Source: GCA-2705995 sp048267965
GTDB taxonomy: Bacteria > Bacteroidota > Bacteroidia > Flavobacteriales_G > Salibacteraceae
Assembly (NCBI GenBank): GCA_048267965.1
Contig: JBLWWK010000001.1
Location: 1-64,000 of the forward strand
Direction of reading: 5' to 3'
Length of the DNA: 64,000 nt
Shown: positions 8,903-17,079 of the stretch, one piece after another
Position numbering within the stretch: the first letter of the stretch is position 1
Layout of the letters: every line of letters begins with the position of its first letter
Notes under the pieces: generated by a model
What the model was told of the DNA's origin: nothing
Databases searched by the model: none
What the model saw: only the letters and a program-made list of their open reading frames with translations
Made by a program: the position numbers and the translations under genes

Positions 8903-9997
8903 CTACTTCATTGTTTTATCAATGGTGGTATTCACTGCATAATTACTGTTTTCGAAGCAAAAACGGCCTAATAAGATAGCAGGATTAATCTTGTATTGAT
9001 CTCCTAAGGTTTTTAGTTTTTCGTCATTAGGCGAAATGTGATGATTTACTAAATCTTGCCAAATTTCGTTAGCAATTAACTTTTGTTGAGCATAGTTATC
9101 TGCCTGAGTTTCGTATTCGTCTAAGCTTTTTTTTCGGGTCAAATCCATGAATTTTCTTTCTTTATCGTGCCTCAAATGCAGGTCGATATGCCCAATTTCG
9201 TGCATGATGGTAAAAGCGAAATTGTCGATTCGATTATGTCTCAGCGTTACGGCAATGGCGGGATTTTTCTCTGACCAAAATGAAAAGCCGTCTATGGGTG
9301 TTTTTTCAAGTTTAGGAATCAAGACCAGCTTAATTCCATATTGGTTAAGTTCTGCTTTAACTTTTTCTAATGTTTCGGAGTTTTTATAAAAAATGAAGTT
9401 CAACTTTTTGCAGAGTTCATGAAGTTTGTCAAAATGAAAAGCATTGATTTCTTGTTTTTTAGCTTCATATTGAGCTAAAGAACTCCAAGCGAACATGTTT
9501 TTATCATCAATTTTTAGTTTTTCTGATTTACGGTAAAAAGCGAATTTACTTTGAGAGAATGAAGAAACTAAAGAATCAATGGTGTCTACATTGTAAATTT
9601 CTTTTATTGTTCTGATATCACTTTCGAGATCATTCTTCAAATAGTTGAGTTTTTTAAAATATCGAACGGGGACGTATTCCTTAATAATGCTCCAGATTTC
9701 GATATTCTTAATTTTTCGAATGTTTTTCTCTTTAGCTCTTGCTTGGTCAATTTCATACTGAGTTTGAAATCTCATCCAATAGTCTGCTGAAATTCCTAAA
9801 GACTTCTCAAGCAAAATGGCAATATCTGCAGTTATGGGCCTTTTTCCTTTGATGATTTCGTTTAAAAAAGATGGCTGTACGTCTAATTGTTTAGCCAATG
9901 CACGTTGGTTTAAATCAGGTGTGGCATCTAATTCATCTTTAATTAAAACTCCTGGGTGCGTTGCTTGAGCTGGTGTTAAAACTTTGTTTGTTGCCAT
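8903..9997 (-). CDS. higA: HigA-type HTH antitoxin fused to an ImmA/IrrE metallopeptidase domain
   Basis: 364 residues. The N-terminal ~75 are a HigA/VapI-type XRE helix-turn-helix: HPGVLIKDELD, then LNQRALAKQLDV..SFLNEIIKGKR and ISADYWMRFQ. The C-terminal half is an ImmA/IrrE zinc metallopeptidase domain: HEIGH at 266-270 and a downstream acidic YETQADNYAQ helix that probably gives the third zinc ligand. The gene lies 25 bp after a HigB-like toxin gene in the usual higB-higA order. HigA binds the toxin and represses the operon. The peptidase domain suggests the antitoxin may cleave itself or another regulator, as ImmA does, but this is inference. Plain HigA antitoxins are about 90-130 residues, so this one is unusually long. 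Confidence 0.82.
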   Translation of the reverse strand: MATNKVLTPAQATHPGVLIKDELDATPDLNQRALAKQLDVQPSFLNEIIKGKRPITADIAILLEKSLGISADYWMRFQTQYEIDQARAKEKNIRKIKNIEIWSIIKEYVPVRYFKKLNYLKNDLESDIRTIKEIYNVDTIDSLVSSFSQSKFAFYRKSEKLKIDDKNMFAWSSLAQYEAKKQEINAFHFDKLHELCKKLNFIFYKNSETLEKVKAELNQYGIKLVLIPKLEKTPIDGFSFWSEKNPAIAVTLRHNRIDNFAFTIMHEIGHIDLHLRHDKERKFMDLTRKKSLDEYETQADNYAQQKLIANEIWQDLVNHHISPNDEKLKTLGDQYKINPAILLGRFCFENSNYAVNTTIDKTMK

Positions 9998-10022
9998 CTG
10001 TTTCTGTGCTTTTCAATAGTAT

Positions 10023-10343
10023 TTACTTGTAGTGATTGCTCAATTCTATAATAGAGCATATCGTAATACTATCAGGTTCTTTACCTTTTTGAGTAGCTAT
10101 AAATTCAATCCGATATTTTCTATCTACTCGAACTGATTCTAGTCCTTTTTTATCGCCAACGAGTTTTTCGTAATTCAAACTCTTTATGCAATAAAGCTCT
10201 TCTGTGTTTTGGGCTACTCTTAGTTTGTCGATTGCTTGTATGTACTTCTTGATAACACTTGGTTGAAACCTATGTTTTTTGCTTCGAGCTTTGCCACTTT
10301 CGTATAATTCTTTCAGGTAGTCTTTCTCGAAGGTAATTTCCAT
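10023..10343 (-). CDS. higB: HigB/RelE-superfamily mRNA-interferase toxin
   Basis: 106 residues, the usual HigB length. It has the basic RelE-fold strands KKHRFQPSVIKKYIQAIDKL, LNYEKLVGDKKGLESVRV and the C-terminal YRIEF..TICSIIELSNHYK typical of HigB-like toxins. HigB-type toxins cleave mRNA on the ribosome. It is first in a two-gene operon with the HigA-IrrE fusion. Upstream are a perfect -7 box (10364-10371) and a 19-bp imperfect palindrome (10388-10406), so autoregulation by the HTH partner is likely. The pair sits between glycosyltransferase genes and was probably acquired as a module. Confidence 0.82.
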   Translation of the reverse strand: MEITFEKDYLKELYESGKARSKKHRFQPSVIKKYIQAIDKLRVAQNTEELYCIKSLNYEKLVGDKKGLESVRVDRKYRIEFIATQKGKEPDSITICSIIELSNHYK

Positions 10344-10363
10344 GGTAGTGGTTTATCATAGAG

Positions 10364-10371
10364 CAAAGGTA
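10364..10371 (-). promoter_or_regulatory. Candidate -7 box (TACCTTTG) of higBA
   Basis: Perfect TAnnTTTG match on the minus strand, 20 nt upstream of the higB ATG. Confidence 0.5.
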
Positions 10372-10387
10372 TGCAAAGCACTGAAAA

Positions 10388-10406
10388 GTTCACTTAAAAA
10401 GTAAAC
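10388..10406. promoter_or_regulatory. Candidate HigA operator palindrome
   Basis: GTTCACTT (10388-10395), three A, then AAGTAAAC (10399-10406): an inverted repeat with 7 of 8 pairs. It is placed at about -24 to -42 relative to the expected start of higBA transcription. This is where an autorepressor would block RNA polymerase. Binding by HigA is inference. Confidence 0.4.
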
Positions 10407-10434
10407 ATAATAGTCGAAGCAGTTCGTTTGCCCG

Positions 10435-13332
10435 TTACAATTTCATTCTAAAATCGTGTGCGCCCAAGCTTAGGTTCGGGTTGTAGCAAGGGTCGTTTTT
10501 CACATACTTTTCCCATTGGTTTCTTAGCTGACTTAACTCGCGTTTGTGGCGTTCGTAAGATTCTTTGGTTAAATGCGGATGACCTCGAGAAATAGATTCG
10601 TGGTGGTACAATTCAACGTGCGGAACATACACGTTTCTGTAACCAGCTTCTAGCACCCGCAAGCAAAAATCAACATCGTTGTATTCCACTTGGTATTTTT
10701 CGTCAAAACCGTTGATTTCGTCAAAAATTTCGGTTCTCACCATGATGCAAGCAGCTGTTAAAGCCGAGTAATTATTGAGTAAATTAACGTAGTTGAAGTA
10801 ACCGGGTCCTTCTCGGTGATCACATACAAAAACGTGGCCTGCCGCACCGCCCAAACCTAAAATTACACCCGCATGCTGAATGGTGTTATTAGGGTAGAGA
10901 AGTTTACAGCCCACAACGCCAATCTCTTTACGCTGAGATTGTTCTATAAATCCTTCGAGCCAATCTTCGGCAATAACTTCTGTATCGTTATTGAGCAAAA
11001 CAAGGTAGGAACCGTTCACTTGGTTCCTACCGAAATTCATTAAAAATGAGAAATTAAAAGGTTCTTCGGTTCGCGCAACTTTGAACTGTTCAGGATGCTT
11101 TTTAGAATAAGCATCGAAAAGCTCGAAAGTGGCTTTTTCTTCGCTGTTATTATCTACCACCAACACCTCGAAATGGCGGTAAGTGGTTTTATCGAAAATA
11201 GAATCGAGGCACACTTTAAGCACATCGGCTTTGTCTTTTGTAGGTATAATTATCGATACTTTTTCGGTAGGATCCGTTATGTTTAATCGAATGGAATACC
11301 CGCGAAAGCCATCGAGAAAATCGACCGTTCCTGGCGTTTTTCTGCGTTGCAATGCTTCGGTAAGCGCCTTTTGCGCGGCAATGTAGGCGTAAGGTTTTGC
11401 GTCTTCGGTGGCAGCTGCTGATTCTTGGTGAACACGCCAATGGTACAGCACTTCTGGCAGATGCTCAATGTTGTTGGTTTGTTCTGTAAAACGCAAAACG
11501 AGATCGTAATCTTGACTACCTTCAAAACCTACGCGCCAACCACCAATGGCCTTCATAATAGAAGCGCGAAAAACCGTTAAATGGCCTAAGTAATTTCTTG
11601 AAAGTAAGTTTTCTGGCGACCAATCTGGCTTAAAATGAGGAATGCTGTGGTGGCCGTCTTCGTCTACTTTGTCTTCGTCTGTGTAGACTAAGTCTGTATT
11701 CGGTTTGTTTTCAATTACTTCTGCAACTTTAAACAAGGCATCTTCTCGAATTAAATCGTCTTGATCCATTAAAACAATAAAGTCGCCTTCGGCTATTTCT
11801 AACCCAGAGTTAGAAGCTTTTGAGATGTGTCCGTTTTCAGTTCTAAAAACGGCTTTTATTCTAGGATCGCGCTTTTGATAGCTCTTAATTACCTTCTTTA
11901 CTTCTGGGTTAGTAGAGCAATCGTCACTTAAAATTAGCTCCCAGTTTTCGTAAGATTGGTGAAGAATAGAATCGATAGCCGCTTTAAAGAATTGAATGGG
12001 CGGATTGTAAACGGGCATCACAATCGAAAAGAGCGTGTTGGTTTTAAACTTATCGGCCAACAAGCGTTGTTCTAAAATAGTATCTTCTTTGGGGCGGTTG
12101 TGTTCAATCCAATTCATGTACGGATCTGCACTAAAGCCGTAGGTAGATTGCCCCGCTTCTACAATTACTACGCGAGTTTCTTCTAGCGCCAAGTAAACGT
12201 GCTTGGTGATTTTGGCTAAAAAGCGCCTAACTACTTGCCACGTTTTTTTAGAAACCAACACAACTATTTTTCGCAAGAAGTTTTTCGATTGCCCCATGCT
12301 GCTATTCGACTTAAACTTGCTGGTTAAGTTTTTAAGCTCTTTAAGAACTTTAAACAGCGGATTGGCTTCTAGGTGGTTGATCCGAATTTGTAGTTTAGAA
12401 ACACTTTTTAATGCGTGATCTAGCTGGCTATTGAGTTGCTTTCTTACGTTTTCGCTTTCAGTTAATTGGGTTTGAGAAGCGGTGTAAGCAGTGGTTAACT
12501 CTTGAACTTGCTTTTCGATGTTGCTAATGTGAACCTCTTTTTGATTCAGCTGAAAGGCGTGATCTTCTTTAGCTTTTTCTACATGAGCCAATAAAGACGA
12601 AATGTGCTTGCCTGCATACACCAAAATATCTTGGTGATGCTTCTGAAACAACTCAGGAAACTGCTGAATAATAAAACGATAATTTTCAGCATGGTGTTCA
12701 GGAGATCGGGCTCCTTCTACCAAAGAGTTTTTTCTTACTCGATAGTGGAAGAGAATTTCAGGAATGTGATAGAATTTCCAGCCTTTGTTGGCGGCCGCAA
12801 TCCAGAGAAGCCAATCTTCGTAGCCTGAGTGTGGCAGCTTTTCGTTGTAACCACCCGCTTGTTCCCAAACTGCCTTTCTGTACACCGCACAATTGTCGAT
12901 GTAGTTGGTAGAAAGTAATTGAATTAGATGAAAACCTTTTAAGCGAACATCTACCTCTTTTTCTCCAAAATGATGAGAATCGCTAAAAACCACTCCTACC
13001 TCAGGCTGCTGATCGAGAATTTCTATGGCTTTATCGATGTACGCGTTAGAAATGGTATTGTCAGGATCTACAGGTAAGATATAATCTGCCGATGCTGCGG
13101 TGATTAACCGGTTACGAGATTTTTCTACCCCAGCGTTTTCTTGCCAAATTACTTGAAAACCATCTTTTTCTAGGTTTTGTAACTTTTCGATGGTGAAAGA
13201 ATCTGTAGAGCCATCGTTTAACAAAAGCACTTCAATGTCTTCTCTTTCTGTGTCGAAAGAAGCAAGGCATTCGTTAATATACTCTCCTAGGTTATACACC
13301 GGTATAATTACCGATAACTTGGGTTTTCTCAT
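10435..13332 (-). CDS. Glycosyltransferase with three GT2 domains and a coiled coil
   Basis: 965 residues. Domain 1 (about 5-235) opens with LSVIIPVYNLGEYINECL and has NDGSTD and PVDPDN motifs. A coiled coil follows (about 255-325, Gln/Glu-rich heptads). Domain 2 (about 435-680) has FSIVMPVYNPP, SDDCSTNPE and a DQDD metal-binding motif. Domain 3 (about 705-945) has VSIIIPTKDKADVL, VDNNS and NNDTEVI, ending in a rhamnosyltransferase-like segment (EIFDEINGFDEKY, NDVDFCLR). GT-A enzymes of this layout add several sugars to O-antigen or capsule intermediates in the cytoplasm. It is followed on the same strand by Wzt/Wzm genes upstream in coordinate order of transcription, consistent with an ABC-dependent pathway. 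It contains a perfect 10-bp inverted pair of the repeated motif (11004-11031). Confidence 0.88.
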   Translation of the reverse strand: MRKPKLSVIIPVYNLGEYINECLASFDTEREDIEVLLLNDGSTDSFTIEKLQNLEKDGFQVIWQENAGVEKSRNRLITAASADYILPVDPDNTISNAYIDKAIEILDQQPEVGVVFSDSHHFGEKEVDVRLKGFHLIQLLSTNYIDNCAVYRKAVWEQAGGYNEKLPHSGYEDWLLWIAAANKGWKFYHIPEILFHYRVRKNSLVEGARSPEHHAENYRFIIQQFPELFQKHHQDILVYAGKHISSLLAHVEKAKEDHAFQLNQKEVHISNIEKQVQELTTAYTASQTQLTESENVRKQLNSQLDHALKSVSKLQIRINHLEANPLFKVLKELKNLTSKFKSNSSMGQSKNFLRKIVVLVSKKTWQVVRRFLAKITKHVYLALEETRVVIVEAGQSTYGFSADPYMNWIEHNRPKEDTILEQRLLADKFKTNTLFSIVMPVYNPPIQFFKAAIDSILHQSYENWELILSDDCSTNPEVKKVIKSYQKRDPRIKAVFRTENGHISKASNSGLEIAEGDFIVLMDQDDLIREDALFKVAEVIENKPNTDLVYTDEDKVDEDGHHSIPHFKPDWSPENLLSRNYLGHLTVFRASIMKAIGGWRVGFEGSQDYDLVLRFTEQTNNIEHLPEVLYHWRVHQESAAATEDAKPYAYIAAQKALTEALQRRKTPGTVDFLDGFRGYSIRLNITDPTEKVSIIIPTKDKADVLKVCLDSIFDKTTYRHFEVLVVDNNSEEKATFELFDAYSKKHPEQFKVARTEEPFNFSFLMNFGRNQVNGSYLVLLNNDTEVIAEDWLEGFIEQSQRKEIGVVGCKLLYPNNTIQHAGVILGLGGAAGHVFVCDHREGPGYFNYVNLLNNYSALTAACIMVRTEIFDEINGFDEKYQVEYNDVDFCLRVLEAGYRNVYVPHVELYHHESISRGHPHLTKESYERHKRELSQLRNQWEKYVKNDPCYNPNLSLGAHDFRMKL
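11004..11031. repeat. Inverted pair of the GGTAGGAACC motif inside the GT2 gene
   Basis: An exact GGTAGGAACC (11004-11013) and an exact GGTTCCTACC (11022-11031) are separated by 8 bases, giving a perfect 10-bp stem-loop within coding sequence. On the minus strand they read Gly-Arg-Asn and Gly-Ser-Tyr, not the Val-Gly-Thr seen in most copies. Confidence 0.85.
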
Positions 13333-13337
13333 AATTG

Positions 13338-14075
13338 TTAAAACATAGATTGGTAGTGTTGAATTCCTTGTTCAACGTTTCCTTGAAAAACGAGTTGGCC
13401 GTGGTCTAAAAAAAGAACAGAATCGCAAATTCTGCGTACATCGTCTACACTGTGAGAAACAAATAAAATGGTGCTTCCTGTGTCTTTTATCTCTTGAATT
13501 CTATGAATGCATTTTTGCTGAAAACCTTGATCGCCAACGGCTAAAACTTCGTCTACAATTAATATTTCTGGAGATTCTGCCACGGCAATGCTAAAACTTA
13601 AACGACTCAACATACCGGTTGAGTAAGTTTTAATGGGCTTTTTTAAATCGCTTTCTGAAAGTTCTGAGAAGTCGGCAATTTTTTCTTTAAGCTGCGGTAT
13701 TTCTTTTCGTGAATAGCCGAGTAAGCTACAGGTGAGTTCAATGTTTTCGAAACCGTTGAGTTCCATTTCAATTCCGGCTCCTACCGCCAAAATGGGCGCT
13801 ACTTTTCCGTAAACATTAATGGTGCCCGCAGAAGGAAATAGCATACCTGCAACCGCTTTAAGCATAGAGCTTTTTCCGGCTCCGTTTCTTCCTAAAACAC
13901 CTACAGAGCTACCTTTTTCGATAGAGAAATTGATGTTGTTAAGCACCACTTTTTTCTCGAATAACGAGCTGAATTTAAAGCTGGTAATTAAATCTTTTAC
14001 AGAATTAACCCCTTGGTTAAAAGTGTAGTAGCTAATGTCTACGTTTTTAAATTCTATGTGCGGTTGCTGACTCAT
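13338..14075 (-). CDS. Polysaccharide ABC exporter ATP-binding protein (Wzt type)
   Basis: 245 residues with one ABC domain: Walker A GRNGAGKSS (62-70), signature YSTGMLSRLSFS near 148 and Walker B ILIVDEVLAVGD near 171. The YSTGM form and the lack of a C-terminal carbohydrate-binding extension point to the Wzt/KpsT/TagH class that exports O-antigen, capsule or teichoic-type glycans with an ABC-2 permease. The permease gene lies directly upstream with no gap (14076). Five bases separate this gene from the GT2 gene downstream, so permease, ATPase and glycosyltransferase form one operon. Confidence 0.9.
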   Translation of the reverse strand: MSQQPHIEFKNVDISYYTFNQGVNSVKDLITSFKFSSLFEKKVVLNNINFSIEKGSSVGVLGRNGAGKSSMLKAVAGMLFPSAGTINVYGKVAPILAVGAGIEMELNGFENIELTCSLLGYSRKEIPQLKEKIADFSELSESDLKKPIKTYSTGMLSRLSFSIAVAESPEILIVDEVLAVGDQGFQQKCIHRIQEIKDTGSTILFVSHSVDDVRRICDSVLFLDHGQLVFQGNVEQGIQHYQSMF

Positions 14076-14843
14076 CTATAAATTCGAGATTAATCCCGAT
14101 TCAAGCTTTTTAAAGGTGAAAAAACCTATGGCAAAGGTGCCCAATGAAAGAACAGTGAGCATTAAGAAATCGAAGGCACTAGGTACAGTATTAAAGTACA
14201 ACACTTCTCTTACCGCGGCAAAGTAGTGGTAAAGCGGGTTGAGCTTAAAAAAGGTGTGGTAATTTTCGGGTACAAAATCGATGGTGTAAGCAATGGGCGT
14301 TAAATAAAAAAGGGCAGGATTAATGGTGTTCCACAAAATAGAGATGTCTCTTAAGAATACGTTTAAACTTCCAAGCAGCAGCCCTATACCTAGAGAGAAA
14401 ATAGCCATTAGTAAAATGATGGGCACAAAGAGAAGGGTATGGGTTCCTACCGATAAACCAAAGAAGGCCATAAGGCCAAAAAACGGAACGAGCACCAAAC
14501 ATAAATTCACTAATTCGGTAACCAAAGAGGCTAACGGAAAGGCTAAAATGGGCAAGTTGATGGTTTTAATTATGCCAGAATTCGATAAAAAAGATTGTAT
14601 ACACTCGTTACCAATGTTGTTGAAAAATTGCCAAAGTACAAGGCCAGAAAGTACATAAAGGCTGTAGCTTCGCATGCCTTGAAATGCTTGCGAGAACACG
14701 AAGTGAAAAATGAGCAAATACATCAATGGTGTAATAAAAGACCACGCAAAACCGAGCAAGGTGTTTTTATACCTTAGTTTTATATTTCGCTTCACCAAAC
14801 TGGCAATGGCATCGAAGCGGATTCGGTTGTTGACGTTACTCAT
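14076..14843 (-). CDS. Polysaccharide ABC exporter permease (Wzm type, ABC-2)
   Basis: 255 residues, six TM segments, with the N-terminal amphipathic motif LVKRNIKLRYKNTLLGFAWS typical of Wzm/TagG permeases. It forms the membrane channel with the ATPase encoded next. First gene of the minus-strand operon; its ATG is only 24 bp from the ATG of the divergent GT4 gene. A perfect -7 box (14851-14858) is 7 nt upstream of its start. One exact copy of the repeated 10-mer lies at 14442-14451. Confidence 0.9.
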   Translation of the reverse strand: MSNVNNRIRFDAIASLVKRNIKLRYKNTLLGFAWSFITPLMYLLIFHFVFSQAFQGMRSYSLYVLSGLVLWQFFNNIGNECIQSFLSNSGIIKTINLPILAFPLASLVTELVNLCLVLVPFFGLMAFFGLSVGTHTLLFVPIILLMAIFSLGIGLLLGSLNVFLRDISILWNTINPALFYLTPIAYTIDFVPENYHTFFKLNPLYHYFAAVREVLYFNTVPSAFDFLMLTVLSLGTFAIGFFTFKKLESGLISNL

Positions 14844-14850
14844 AAGCGGC

Positions 14851-14858
14851 CAAATTTA
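14851..14858 (-). promoter_or_regulatory. Candidate -7 box (TAAATTTG) of the exporter operon
   Basis: Perfect TAnnTTTG on the minus strand in the 24-bp gap between divergent start codons. A TTTG lies 15 bp further upstream, inside the divergent coding region, which is slightly closer than the usual -33 spacing. Confidence 0.5.
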
Positions 14859-14867
14859 GAACAAAAC

Positions 14868-15953
14868 ATGCACCAAACGGCTGAAGAAATTTACTGGATT
14901 AACGCGCGTTTTTTAACGGTTTCGCTAACGGGCGTGCAACGGTTTGCACTAGAATTAACGCGGGCTTTGGTGGCCAAAGGCCAAAAAGTGCGTTTGTTGG
15001 TTCCGGCAAAAGCAGTGATAGAGCCACTCGATTTTGAAGCAGAAATTATTTCGTTTGGCGCTTTTAAAGGCGCTTTGTGGGAGCAAATAGATTTGCCTAT
15101 TTTCTTGAAAAAGAAAAAGATAGAAAAGTGTTTGCATTTTGCGAACACCGCTCCTTTAGTCGTGAGAAATCATTTTGTTGTAATTCACGATGCGGCTGTT
15201 TTTCAAAAAAATCAACAATGGTTTTCGCGTTCGTTTACGCTGTGGTATCGGTTTTTGCTGCCCAAAATAGCCCAACGCAATATGGTAGGAACCGTTAGCC
15301 AATTTTCAGCAAGAGAACTAAGTAACTATTTATCTCTATCAGAAAAAGAAATCACCATCTTGTACAACGGGGTAAGTTTCCCGTTGCAACAGGCAAAAGT
15401 AGATCAGCCACCTATCGAGGCTGCGCCCTATTTATTGGTGGTGGGCTCGTTGAATAATCGAAAAGGGATAGAAAACGCGGTAAAAGCTTTTTTACAAAGC
15501 GATAGTTTATCACAGAAATACCGGCTGGTAATTGTGGGCTCTACTTCTCACCATTTTGCCAAAACCGATTTATTTACCACCATTGCTCAATCTGATCGAA
15601 TAACGGTAAGGTCTCGAGTAACTGACTGCGAAATGGCCAACCTTTACCACCACGCAGAATTGCTTTTGGCTCCTTACATTTACGAAGGCTTTGGCTTACC
15701 CATTTTAGAAGCTCTTTATTTTAAAACCCCCGTTTTAGCCAACGATTTAGAGGTTTTTAGAGAATTATTTCAAGATGGCATACATTATGTAAATTCTAAC
15801 GATATCTTTACTTTTGAAACTTCAATAAACTATACCTTGAAAAATTCTCCCTCTGAAAACTCTTATCATCTTAAAAGATACGTACTTAGAAAACTTAGTT
15901 ACTTGTCGGCAGCTGATGTATTGCTCGAGTTATTAGATCAGGCGAATAATTAG
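14868..15953 (+). CDS. GT4 family glycosyltransferase
   Basis: 361 residues with a GT-B fold. The N-terminal half contains LTGVQRFALELTRAL, and the nucleotide-sugar half has YLLVVGSLNNRKG, then the GT4 signature HHAELLLAPYIYEGFGLPILEAL with the conserved E-x7-E pair. Transfers a sugar from a nucleotide donor in the cytoplasm. It begins a three-gene plus-strand run (2-bp gap to the next GT4, then the O-antigen ligase) and is divergent from the Wzm/Wzt operon. Specific sugar unknown. Exact repeated 10-mer at 15284-15293. Confidence 0.85.
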   Translation: MHQTAEEIYWINARFLTVSLTGVQRFALELTRALVAKGQKVRLLVPAKAVIEPLDFEAEIISFGAFKGALWEQIDLPIFLKKKKIEKCLHFANTAPLVVRNHFVVIHDAAVFQKNQQWFSRSFTLWYRFLLPKIAQRNMVGTVSQFSARELSNYLSLSEKEITILYNGVSFPLQQAKVDQPPIEAAPYLLVVGSLNNRKGIENAVKAFLQSDSLSQKYRLVIVGSTSHHFAKTDLFTTIAQSDRITVRSRVTDCEMANLYHHAELLLAPYIYEGFGLPILEALYFKTPVLANDLEVFRELFQDGIHYVNSNDIFTFETSINYTLKNSPSENSYHLKRYVLRKLSYLSAADVLLELLDQANN

Positions 15954-15955
15954 TA

Positions 15956-17077
15956 ATGAGTTCTGATTTAAAAATAGCCGTTGTTCACGATTGGTTTATA
16001 TCAAAAGGTGGGGCAGAGAAGGTAATTCGAGAAATTCTCAATTGTTTTCCTCAAGCCGATGTTTTCAGCCTGCTCAATAGTTTTGATGATCAACTCTCTA
16101 AAGAAATTGTGCACTCGAAGCCCATTAAAGCATCGTTTTTGCAGAAAATTCCTTTTGCCAAGAAATACCACCGTTACCTTTTTCCGCTTTACGTTAGAGC
16201 CGTAGAATCGCTCGATTTATCTTCTTACGATTTAATTATTTCTTCTTCTCACGCAGTAGCAAAAGGAGTGAAAATTCAACCGAATCAAATACACATTTGT
16301 TATTGCCATACACCCGTTCGGTATGCGTGGGATTTAAAAGAAGAATACCTCAAAGAGGTGAAGCAAAAGCTGGTAAAAAAATTAGCGAGTTGGCAACTCG
16401 AAAAATTGCGCATGTGGGATTTGCAAGTAGCCAACAGAGTCAATACTTACGTAGCAAATTCACAATACATCAGCAACCGAATTCAGAACAATTACAATTT
16501 GAATTCAACGGTGATTTATCCACCAATCGATACTCAGTTTTTTCAGCCTAACGGCATTAAAGTTCACGAGAGAACCAACTATTTAGTGGTTTCAAGATTG
16601 GTAAATTACAAACGCATCGATATTGTGTTAGATGCTTTTCGAAAATTGCCGCACTTAGCACTCAAAATTGTAGGAACCGGCCCGTACGAACAGCGATTAA
16701 AAGTAACAGCACCACCAAACGTGAGTTTTACAGGCTTTATCGAAGATGCTGAATTGCGAAGAGAAATGCAGAAGTCGCGAGCCTTGATTTTAACGGCAGA
16801 CGAAGACTTTGGAATAACATCTTTAGAAGCCCAAGCTTGCGGAATACCCGTTTTAGCGCTGCGCAAAGGCGGTTACTTAGAAACCGTAGTAGAAGGCAAA
16901 ACAGGTTTGTTTTTTAAAGACCAAAAAGCCGAAAGCCTCTTAGAAGTAATACAGCAATTTGAAAAAAACAGGCTAACCTTTTTACCCGAAGCAGCCCGCG
17001 AAAACGCCCTTAAATTCTCGCAAGAACAGTTTAGAGAGAAGTTTTTAAAACTGGTGAAAGAGAAAGCGCAGTGGTAA
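15956..17077 (+). CDS. GT4 family glycosyltransferase (WbaZ-like mannosyltransferase)
   Basis: 373 residues. It opens with KIAVVHDWFISKGGAEKVIREIL, the pattern of WbaZ-type GT4 enzymes. It has YCHTPVRYAWD in the acceptor half and LVVSRLVNYKRIDIVLDAF plus ILTADEDFGITSLEAQACG in the donor half. WbaZ-like enzymes often transfer mannose, but the donor here is inference. It begins two bases after the previous stop and overlaps or abuts the ligase gene, so the three are co-transcribed. Confidence 0.83.
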   Translation: MSSDLKIAVVHDWFISKGGAEKVIREILNCFPQADVFSLLNSFDDQLSKEIVHSKPIKASFLQKIPFAKKYHRYLFPLYVRAVESLDLSSYDLIISSSHAVAKGVKIQPNQIHICYCHTPVRYAWDLKEEYLKEVKQKLVKKLASWQLEKLRMWDLQVANRVNTYVANSQYISNRIQNNYNLNSTVIYPPIDTQFFQPNGIKVHERTNYLVVSRLVNYKRIDIVLDAFRKLPHLALKIVGTGPYEQRLKVTAPPNVSFTGFIEDAELRREMQKSRALILTADEDFGITSLEAQACGIPVLALRKGGYLETVVEGKTGLFFKDQKAESLLEVIQQFEKNRLTFLPEAARENALKFSQEQFREKFLKLVKEKAQW

Positions 17078-17079
17078 AC

